Both the position numbers and the translations under genes were made by a program. A stretch of 5,292 nt of DNA, taken from an uncultured Campylobacter sp. GTDB lineage: Bacteria; Campylobacterota; Campylobacteria; Campylobacterales; Campylobacteraceae. Position 1 is the first letter of the stretch. Every line of letters begins with the position of its first letter. Below, piece by piece: positions 1-5,221 of this stretch. Where the stretch lies: contig NZ_CALKTQ010000077.1 in the NCBI RefSeq assembly GCF_937997465.1, forward strand, positions 1-5,292. Direction: 5' to 3'. The notes below the pieces were generated by a model that searched no databases, was not told where the DNA came from, and saw only the letters and a program-made list of their open reading frames with translations.

Positions 1-107
1 GAATGCCCGCCGTATCCGAGCGTACAATCGACAATCACGCCGCTTTTTATATCCTCAAAAGCTTGCAAAACTTCATTAAGTAGCACGGGAACGTGTGGGG
101 AGTTCAA
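1..107 (-). CDS. rsmH: 16S rRNA (cytosine-1402-N4)-methyltransferase RsmH, N-terminal fragment
   Basis: Seen: the minus strand reads 35 codons plus 2 bases from a TTG at 107-105, beginning MNSPHVPVLLNEVLQAF and reaching DCTLGYGGHS (residues 27-36), where the window ends. Family knowledge: H-V-P-VLL-EV-L near the N-terminus and the D-x-T-L-G-x-GGHS SAM-binding loop are hallmarks of RsmH (MraW), the SAM-dependent enzyme that N4-methylates C1402 in the decoding centre of 16S rRNA in the cytoplasm. Start choice: an in-frame TAA lies four codons before the TTG, no ATG or GTG lies between, and an AAAGG ribosome site sits 6 nt upstream of the TTG. The gene is cut only by the window edge; most of the roughly 300-residue protein is missing. 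It is transcribed divergently from the aldolase-like gene. Confidence 0.93.
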   Translation of the reverse strand, partial: MNSPHVPVLLNEVLQAFEDIKSGVIVDCTLGYGGH

Positions 108-113
108 ATTTAG

Positions 114-118
114 CCTTT
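114..118 (-). promoter_or_regulatory. Ribosome binding site of rsmH (supports TTG start)
   Basis: On the minus strand AAAGG lies 6 nt before the TTG at 107-105. The in-frame TAA overlaps this site, so translation cannot begin further upstream in this frame. The site and the stop together support the TTG. Confidence 0.7.
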
Positions 119-134
119 ATTTTTTGTGTATAAT
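119..134 (+). promoter_or_regulatory. Probable sigma-70 promoter (-10 box) for the aldolase-like gene
   Basis: A perfect TATAAT lies at 129-134, preceded by a T-run at 119-125 and TGTG. Campylobacter vegetative promoters typically have a strong -10 box with T-rich periodic upstream DNA and a poor -35, which fits. A transcript would start near 141, about 20 nt before the ATG at 162. No convincing -35 was seen. The same 54-bp spacer must also hold the rsmH promoter on the other strand, which could not be placed with confidence. Confidence 0.6.
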
Positions 135-161
135 AACAAAAAAAGTTTATAAAAGGTTAAA

Positions 162-749
162 ATGGACTTAAAATACTGCGCAAGCGAGATCAGCAAAATC
201 GCTCTTTCGATGTTTAGAAAAAACTTTTTCGGCGTCTTTCACGGCTCTATTTCAGCTAGAATTCAGCACGACTCTTTTTTGATAAATAAAAGAACGACGA
301 TTTTCGACAATCTTAAAGAAGAAGATCTCATAATGCTAAACTCAAAAAGGGATTATCGCTGGAACGATGCGAGCATAGACGCGGACATCCACCTAAATAT
401 ATACAAAAATATAAACGAAGCCAAATATATCTGTTATGCCATGCCACCTTATCTAACAGCTTATACTTTGGGGCATTCTTTTATCCGTCCGAGGGATTAT
501 TTTGGTTATATCAAACACCACGAGATCCCGATCTATGATCCAAAACAGTTTGACGATTGGTATGAGCGCGCGGATACGGAAATTTATCGCTATATGTTAG
601 AGAATAAAACTAACATAATGGTCATCAAAGGATACGGAGTATACGTGCATAGCAGGACCTCGTATCAGCTGGCAAAAGACGTCGCAATCCTTGAAAATAC
701 GTGCAAATTGCTAAGCGTAGCTCGCCTTTACGAATCTGAACAAAACTAA
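162..749 (+). CDS. Class II aldolase/adducin-fold protein lacking the usual metal ligands
   Basis: Seen: 195 residues, ATG preceded by AAAAGG with a 5-nt gap. The fold match comes from HGSISARI (27-34, equivalent to the G-N-x-S-x-R loop), a SIDADIHLNIY segment (71-81, equivalent to the PSSE...H helix), NEAKYICYAMPPYLTAY (85-101, equivalent to the A-x-VVHTHPPYATA strand) and IKGYGVYVHS (155-164, equivalent to the NHG strand). Family knowledge: class II aldolases such as L-fuculose-1-phosphate aldolase (about 215 aa) hold a divalent metal with three histidines (FucA His92, His94, His155) and use Glu73. Here the aligned positions are Tyr92, Met94, Tyr158 and Asp73. Inference: it keeps the fold but probably not metal-dependent aldol cleavage, so it may be a binding or structural pseudoenzyme, or use different chemistry. 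It has its own likely promoter and a 119-bp gap to the next gene. No substrate can be assigned. Confidence 0.85.
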   Translation: MDLKYCASEISKIALSMFRKNFFGVFHGSISARIQHDSFLINKRTTIFDNLKEEDLIMLNSKRDYRWNDASIDADIHLNIYKNINEAKYICYAMPPYLTAYTLGHSFIRPRDYFGYIKHHEIPIYDPKQFDDWYERADTEIYRYMLENKTNIMVIKGYGVYVHSRTSYQLAKDVAILENTCKLLSVARLYESEQN

Positions 750-778
750 CGTCTTTAAAAATGTTAATTTTTTTGAAA

Positions 779-792
779 TTTTATCGATAAAA
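779..792. repeat. 14-bp perfect palindrome between the aldolase-like and chaperone genes
   Basis: TTTTATCGATAAAA is a perfect inverted repeat with no spacer, lying 36 bp upstream of the putative -10 box at 828. It could be an operator half-site pair, but such AT-rich palindromes also arise by chance in this base composition. It has no GC stem or U-tract, so it is not a convincing terminator. Confidence 0.3.
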
Positions 793-827
793 AGCGCGTT
801 TTTAAGGTGATATTTACGATATTTCAG

Positions 828-833
828 TAAAAT
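828..833 (+). promoter_or_regulatory. Candidate -10 box for the chaperone-ftsA-ftsZ transcript
   Basis: TAAAAT (5 of 6 matches to TATAAT) lies 35 bp before the ATG at 869, in an AT-rich stretch of the 119-bp intergenic gap, which suggests a promoter in this gap. There is no recognisable -35 at the right spacing. Several other A/T hexamers nearby could serve, so the exact box is uncertain. Confidence 0.35.
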
Positions 834-868
834 AATGCATAAAATTTTTATAAATTTGAAGGAATTAG

Positions 869-2332
869 ATGATAACTTGGATGCAAAAGCATAGAAAATA
901 CCTCGTCGTAACGATCTGGGTAAGCACGATAGCATTCGTCGGAGCAGGCTTCGTCGGATGGGGAGCTTATGATCTAAACGCAAGCAGAGCTACCTCGGTG
1001 GCTAAGGTCGGTCACAGAAATATAAGCATCCAAGAATTTCAAAACAGATACGGTCAGCTTCATGCGTACTATAGCCAGCTTTTTGACGGACAGCTAAGCG
1101 ATGAAAAGGCAAGCGAGCTAGGCATTGAAAATTTAGCTTTAGAGGCGTTAGTAAACGATGCTATGCTTTTAAATTTCGCAGATGACTTGGGGCTTGGCGT
1201 AAATGACGAAGATATAGTCAAATACATTATTGCAGACCAAAATTTCCACTCAAACGGCAAATTTGATAAAGAGCTTTACAAAAATACTTTAAAAAGAGCT
1301 AGAACTACCGAAAGCGAATACGAAGAAAGCCTAAAAAACGTAATACTTTTAGATAAGCTAAGACATGCTCTAAATTTACCCGCAAATGCTCAAGATATAG
1401 ATATGCTAACGGCTAGCTTTTTGATGCAGGATAAAATCTCCATTAAGGTCGTAGAGGCTAACGCAGACGAAATAAAAATAGATGAAGATGCGCTAAAAAA
1501 ACTCTGGGAAGAGCATAAGAACGAATATAAAACCATGACCGAATTTAAGCTTGATACCAAATTTACCCCAGCTATATCAAGCGATGCAAATACTAACGAG
1601 CTAACAGAATTTTACAACGAAAACAAAAACGAATATAAAGGCAGCGACGATAAAATCAAAGACTTTGAGGCAGTAAAAGACGAAGTCTTAAAAGACTACA
1701 ATCTCAAACAAACTAAAAAAGTCGCCCTTGAAGAGTATCTAAAAATCAAGAAAGACGAGAAGCAAGCAGATGTCTCGGTATCTACATTTGAAGATAATGC
1801 GAGCTTGCCGATGGATGAGCTAAAACTAGCAAAAAAGGGCGATACCCTAAAGCCGTTTGAATACGAAGACGGCTATATGATAGTGAAGGTAAAAGAGATC
1901 GTAGCGCCTAGAGTAATGAGTTTTGACGAGGCGAAAGAGCAAATTTTAGAACTTTACAAAGAGCAAAAAACGAAAGAAATCGTAGAAGCAAAAGCAAAAG
2001 AGTTGCTTGAAAAAGGATTTCAAGGTACCGATATAGGATTTGTTAGTAGAGATACCGTGAAGGCCGAAGGTGGGTTAAGCGAGGGTGAGTTTAATATCTT
2101 CGTCAATCGCCTTTTTGAAAAAGGCGGCAAAAAAGGCTATGTTGTACTCGGCGATAAAGCCGTAGTTTACGAGATAACGGAACAAAAACTAACAAATAGC
2201 GAAAAAGAGAAAGAGTATAAAGAGATAATAACGCAAAATGTAGGCTTCTTGAAAAATAACGAGCTCATTAGGGATTTAACAGCCATGTTGTCCAAGCGTT
2301 ACCAAGTAACAAATTATTATACAAAAAAATAA
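869..2332 (+). CDS. Membrane-anchored PpiD/SurA-like periplasmic chaperone (degenerate parvulin region)
   Basis: Seen: 487 residues; ATG with AAGGA 5 nt upstream. A short basic N-terminus (MITWMQKHRK) precedes one hydrophobic segment at about 11-34, giving an inner-membrane anchor with a periplasmic body. Residues about 42-190 look like a SurA_N domain (AKVGHRNISIQEFQNRY, then a helical pair ending MQDKISIKVVEA). The C-terminal part resembles the end of E. coli PpiD: GYMIVKVKEIVAPRVMSFDE (335-354) and DIGFVSRDTVKAEGG (388-402). Family knowledge: PpiD (623 aa) helps newly secreted proteins fold near the Sec translocon. Oddity: where a parvulin PPIase should lie (about 222-345) the H-I-L and GGDLGW-type signatures are absent and a Lys/Glu-rich helical stretch stands instead. 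It is therefore more likely a holdase than an active prolyl isomerase. It lies 13 bp from ftsA and is probably cotranscribed. Confidence 0.85.
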   Translation: MITWMQKHRKYLVVTIWVSTIAFVGAGFVGWGAYDLNASRATSVAKVGHRNISIQEFQNRYGQLHAYYSQLFDGQLSDEKASELGIENLALEALVNDAMLLNFADDLGLGVNDEDIVKYIIADQNFHSNGKFDKELYKNTLKRARTTESEYEESLKNVILLDKLRHALNLPANAQDIDMLTASFLMQDKISIKVVEANADEIKIDEDALKKLWEEHKNEYKTMTEFKLDTKFTPAISSDANTNELTEFYNENKNEYKGSDDKIKDFEAVKDEVLKDYNLKQTKKVALEEYLKIKKDEKQADVSVSTFEDNASLPMDELKLAKKGDTLKPFEYEDGYMIVKVKEIVAPRVMSFDEAKEQILELYKEQKTKEIVEAKAKELLEKGFQGTDIGFVSRDTVKAEGGLSEGEFNIFVNRLFEKGGKKGYVVLGDKAVVYEITEQKLTNSEKEKEYKEIITQNVGFLKNNELIRDLTAMLSKRYQVTNYYTKK

Positions 2333-2337
2333 GAAGG
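2333..2337 (+). promoter_or_regulatory. Ribosome binding site that fixes the ftsA TTG start
   Basis: GAAGG begins directly after the stop of the upstream gene and lies 8 nt before the TTG at 2346. An in-frame TAA occurs at 2307-2309 and no ATG or GTG falls between it and the ATPase motif, so TTG is the only ordinary start codon. The next in-frame ATG would remove about 106 residues, including the first phosphate-binding motif. Confidence 0.75.
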
Positions 2338-2345
2338 CATCTGTT

Positions 2346-3776
2346 TTGAGTACTAAAATTTTAGGTATTGACGTAGGCTCTGTTCAAATTTGCGCTGTGA
2401 TAGGCCAGCACGATGAAACAGGACTTAAAATAATCGGAATAGGAACTGCAAAAACTCAGGGTATAAAAAAGGGCGTAATAACAAATATCGAGCTCGCATC
2501 AAAATCAATAAAAAGCGCTTTAATAGACGCTCAAAGAGTTGCGGGCACAAGATACGAAAAAGTAGTGGTTTCAATCTCGGGAGCCTATACAAAAAGCGTT
2601 GACAGTAACGGTGTGGTAAATGTTCCCACGTATGAAATAGGCATAAAAGAGATACAACGCTCGATGTCCGAGTCTGAGCGAAGGGCACAAATCCACAGCG
2701 ACTACGAAAAACTACACATACTTCCTTATAATTTCAAAGTAGACGACCAGGAGCATATAGAGGATCCTTTGGGTATGAACGGTAGCAGGCTCGAGGTGCA
2801 AACGCATATCATAATGGCGCAAAAATCATCTCTTAGTAACCTAAGAAAAGCGTTAAATTTAGCAGGAGTCGAGCCTGATAATATCGTACTTTCCAGCTAC
2901 GCTTCGGCTATCGCGACGCTAAATCAAGATGAAAAAGATTTGGGTGTAGCATTTATAGATATGGGCGGTGCAACTTGCAATATGATAATTCACTCTGGAA
3001 ATTCGATAAGATATAACGAATTTTTAGGCATAGGTTCGTCAAATATAACCAATGATCTATCAGCAGCGCTTCATACGCCTATTTTAAAAGCTGAAGATAT
3101 AAAATTAAATTACGGAATTTTGCTAAATAATGCCAACGAACTAGTTGAGATCCCGCCTATTAACGAAGATGGCAAGGTGCAGGAAGTATCTCTTGACGTT
3201 ATTTCAAACGTCATATATGCAAGAGCCGAAGAGACACTAATGATACTTGCAAAAATGCTCGAAGATAGCGGATACAAAAACTCAATAGCCGCAGGCGTAG
3301 TTCTTACCGGCGGCATGACTAAGCTTGAAGGCATCAGAGAGCTTGCTATAGCAGTATTTGACAATATGCCGGTGCGAATAGCAAGACCGAAGGAAATGGA
3401 AGGGCTATATGAAATTTTAAGAGATCCGGCAAATTCTTGTGCGATCGGACTTTGTATGTACGGTGCAGGCTACTTTACACCTTATGAAATCGACTCTGAA
3501 AAGAAAATGCGATATAAAGACGAGATTGTAGTAAAAAATAAGATTTTAAAAGATATAGTCTACGACAATGGAGTAAAAATCGAAGATAAAAAAAATATCG
3601 AAGAAGTCGATAATAAAATCTTTAGAGGAAGCACTCTAGACGATAACTATATAGATGATTTAAGAATCGATGATGACAGAACTTTACAAGACGAACTAAA
3701 TGAAGATTTAAACAAAAAAGAAAAAAAACCAAATATTTTTTCTGTGATTTGGAATAAAATAACACAACTATTTTAA
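2346..3776 (+). CDS. ftsA: Cell division protein FtsA (actin-like Z-ring membrane tether)
   Basis: Seen: 476 residues from a TTG start. An actin-fold ATPase is shown by phosphate-1 GIDVGSVQICAVIG (7-20), phosphate-2 AFIDMGGATCNMII (202-215) and the adenosine motif VVLTGGMTKLEGI (318-330). The SHS2/1C subdomain occupies roughly 78-165. The C-terminus KPNIFSVIWNKITQLF (461-476) is a basic amphipathic helix typical of the FtsA membrane-targeting sequence. Between them, about 381-460, is a charged, acid-rich linker (for example IDDLRIDDDR), making the protein longer than E. coli FtsA (420 aa). Role, from family knowledge: it polymerises under the inner membrane at mid-cell, binds the FtsZ C-terminal peptide and recruits later divisome proteins. 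Oddity: phosphate-2 reads GGAT-C-N where many FtsAs have GGGT-x-D. It is 13 bp after the chaperone gene and 18 bp before ftsZ, in the same operon. Confidence 0.97.
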   Translation: MSTKILGIDVGSVQICAVIGQHDETGLKIIGIGTAKTQGIKKGVITNIELASKSIKSALIDAQRVAGTRYEKVVVSISGAYTKSVDSNGVVNVPTYEIGIKEIQRSMSESERRAQIHSDYEKLHILPYNFKVDDQEHIEDPLGMNGSRLEVQTHIIMAQKSSLSNLRKALNLAGVEPDNIVLSSYASAIATLNQDEKDLGVAFIDMGGATCNMIIHSGNSIRYNEFLGIGSSNITNDLSAALHTPILKAEDIKLNYGILLNNANELVEIPPINEDGKVQEVSLDVISNVIYARAEETLMILAKMLEDSGYKNSIAAGVVLTGGMTKLEGIRELAIAVFDNMPVRIARPKEMEGLYEILRDPANSCAIGLCMYGAGYFTPYEIDSEKKMRYKDEIVVKNKILKDIVYDNGVKIEDKKNIEEVDNKIFRGSTLDDNYIDDLRIDDDRTLQDELNEDLNKKEKKPNIFSVIWNKITQLF

Positions 3777-3783
3777 AAGGAGA
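3777..3783 (+). promoter_or_regulatory. Ribosome binding site of ftsZ with long spacing
   Basis: AAGGAGA directly abuts the ftsA stop codon. From GGAG to the ATG at 3795 there are 12 nt, longer than usual. The alternative in-frame ATG at 3807 would be even further away, and the ftsA TAA is in the same frame, so 3795 is the best start. A weaker GGAT at 3786-3789 lies 5 nt from the ATG. Confidence 0.6.
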
Positions 3784-3794
3784 TTGGATCAACT

Positions 3795-4949
3795 ATGGGT
3801 AACTTTATGGTAGAAGAGAAAAAGCCTTCATACGGCGCAAAGATAAAAGTAGTAGGCGTAGGCGGTGGTGGTGGAAATATGATAAATCATATTATTAGAG
3901 AAAAAGGCGATGAAATGGATATCGATCTAATAGTCGCCAATACCGATGTAAAAGCACTTGATAGCTCTTTGGCCTTTACAAAACTTCAACTCGGCGAAAA
4001 GATTACAAAAGGTCTTGGTGCTGGTATGAATCCTGACGTAGGAACCAAAGCCGCTCAAGAAAGTTACGAAGAGATCAAATCTACACTTGAGTACTCAGAT
4101 ATCGTATTTATAGCATCAGGCCTTGGAGGCGGTACCGGTACAGGCGCAGCTCCGGTGGTAGCACAGGCAGCTAAAGAGATCGGCGCTCTAACAATCTCAG
4201 TAGTTACTATGCCGTTTGATTTTGAGGGTAAAAAGCGCTACAATCTAGCCCTAAAAGGTCTTAACGAGCTAAAAAAAGAGTCCGACTCTATAGTTGTGAT
4301 ACCAAACCAAAGACTAAAATCCCTTATAGACAAAAAAGCTGGTATAAAAGAAAGTTTTAAAATAGTTGATAACGTTTTAGCTCGAGCCGTCAGCGGTATG
4401 TGTACCATAGTTCTTGATTCGGGAAATAGCGACATAAACTCTGACTTTGCAGACGTTAAAAAAGTCATGGAACACCGCGGTATGGCGCTACTTGGCATAG
4501 GCGAATCAGAAGGTGAAGGCGCAGCCCAGGAAGCAATCAAAAACGCAATACAATCTCCACTACTAAGCGACATTACCATAAACGGCGCAGTGGGCGTTCT
4601 GGTACACTTCAAATATCACCCAGACTCTCCTTTTAGCGATATAGAAGAGGCTATGTGCCTAGTACAAAATGCTGTCGATGATGATGCAGATATTATATTC
4701 GGTACGACAAGCGACGAAAGTTTTGAAAATAACAAAATTCAAGTTACTATAATAGCCACCGGCTTTAGAGACAAAGAGGAAGAAAGACCTACGCCCGTAG
4801 CCTCTACGCCCGACGCTGCATTTAAAAAGTCAAGAAATCCGATTTTAGATGAAAGAATCAGCAGACTAAAGGTTAGCGGCGGATACAATAGCGAAGAAGC
4901 AACTAATATGCTAGAAACGCCATCGTATATCAGAAACCAAATGGATTAA
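3795..4949 (+). CDS. ftsZ: Cell division protein FtsZ (tubulin-like GTPase)
   Basis: Seen: 384 residues. The nucleotide pocket is complete: KVVGVGGGGGNMI (18-30), ANTDVKAL (48-55) and the tubulin signature GGGTGTG (111-117). The T7 synergy loop NSDFADV (215-221) keeps the Asn, Asp and Asp that complete GTP hydrolysis on the neighbouring subunit. The globular core ends near ATGF (321-324). A short linker of about 45 residues leads to the conserved C-terminal peptide LETPSYIRNQMD (373-384), which binds FtsA and other partners. Role, from family knowledge: cytoplasmic GTPase that polymerises into the Z-ring and organises septal wall synthesis. Length matches the family. It is the last gene of the operon, 18 bp after ftsA and followed within 6 bp by a hairpin. 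Confidence 0.99.
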   Translation: MGNFMVEEKKPSYGAKIKVVGVGGGGGNMINHIIREKGDEMDIDLIVANTDVKALDSSLAFTKLQLGEKITKGLGAGMNPDVGTKAAQESYEEIKSTLEYSDIVFIASGLGGGTGTGAAPVVAQAAKEIGALTISVVTMPFDFEGKKRYNLALKGLNELKKESDSIVVIPNQRLKSLIDKKAGIKESFKIVDNVLARAVSGMCTIVLDSGNSDINSDFADVKKVMEHRGMALLGIGESEGEGAAQEAIKNAIQSPLLSDITINGAVGVLVHFKYHPDSPFSDIEEAMCLVQNAVDDDADIIFGTTSDESFENNKIQVTIIATGFRDKEEERPTPVASTPDAAFKKSRNPILDERISRLKVSGGYNSEEATNMLETPSYIRNQMD

Positions 4950-4954
4950 TGAAT

Positions 4955-4983
4955 AAGGATTGGTCTTCCAATCCTTTAAAATT
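4955..4983 (+). terminator. Probable intrinsic terminator of the chaperone-ftsA-ftsZ operon
   Basis: AAGGATTGG (4955-4963) pairs perfectly with CCAATCCTT (4968-4976) across a TCTT loop, a 9-bp stem starting 5 nt after the ftsZ stop. The following T-tract is short and interrupted (TTTAAAATTT), so termination may be partial, but the position and stem make this the natural operon end. There is no T-tract on the opposite strand, so it is probably one-directional. Confidence 0.75.
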
Positions 4984-5175
4984 TAAAGCACAATAATTAG
5001 GTGGTAAGTTAAATTTTATATTATTCTAAATTTGGCTAAAAATTAAGTTGCAAGTAATAAATTGATTTTTTAACAAATTATACTATATTTCGTTAGTCAC
5101 AATATATTCAGGATATTCTTATTTTACAATAAAATTATTCCACTAAAAATAATTTCAAAAACATAGTTTTTAGAT
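4981..5175. other. AT-rich non-coding stretch downstream of ftsZ
   Basis: Positions 4981-5160 are about 18% G+C by direct count. No ATG was found on the plus strand and no reading frame of useful length on either strand. There is no tRNA- or rRNA-like sequence. A TATAAT on the minus strand (5082-5077) stands alone with no good -35 and no gene in front of it. Nothing functional can be assigned. Confidence 0.7.
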
Positions 5176-5202
5176 TTTACACTGCCCCAAAAACACTATA
5201 AT
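5176..5202 (+). promoter_or_regulatory. Candidate sigma-70 promoter facing the GC-rich right edge
   Basis: TTTACA (5176-5181, five of six matches to TTGACA) and a perfect TATAAT (5197-5202) are separated by 15 bp, slightly short but acceptable. A transcript would start near 5209, exactly where the base composition changes. No gene can be seen in front of it within the window, so the transcript could be a non-coding RNA or an ORF continuing to the right. The spacing and the AT-rich setting leave room for chance. Confidence 0.45.
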
Positions 5203-5221
5203 ATAACGCCAAAAGCAAACC

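Noticed and set aside
108..161. Minus-strand promoter for rsmH in the divergent spacer
   Set aside because: TATTAT-like sequences exist but they are the mirror of the rightward TATAAT or sit in plain A/T runs. No box could be preferred.
757..774. AAAAAT/ATTTTT hairpin followed by Ts after the aldolase-like gene, as a terminator
   Set aside because: The stem is only 6 A-T pairs with no GC core, too weak to call a terminator.
711..983. 90-codon open frame on the minus strand spanning the gap before the chaperone gene
   Set aside because: It overlaps the 5' end of a well-supported gene and the tail of another, has no ribosome site or family resemblance, and is rich in basic and Leu residues as expected for an antisense reading.
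4238..4612. 124-codon open frame on the minus strand inside ftsZ
   Set aside because: It lies wholly within ftsZ, has low-complexity Ser/Pro/Leu content typical of an antisense shadow, and shows no recognisable motif. The similar antisense frames inside the chaperone gene and ftsA were rejected for the same reason.
5077..5105. Minus-strand TATAAT at 5082-5077 as a promoter
   Set aside because: The best -35 candidate (TTGTGA) is 14 bp away and a poor match, and no gene or structured RNA lies in front of it.
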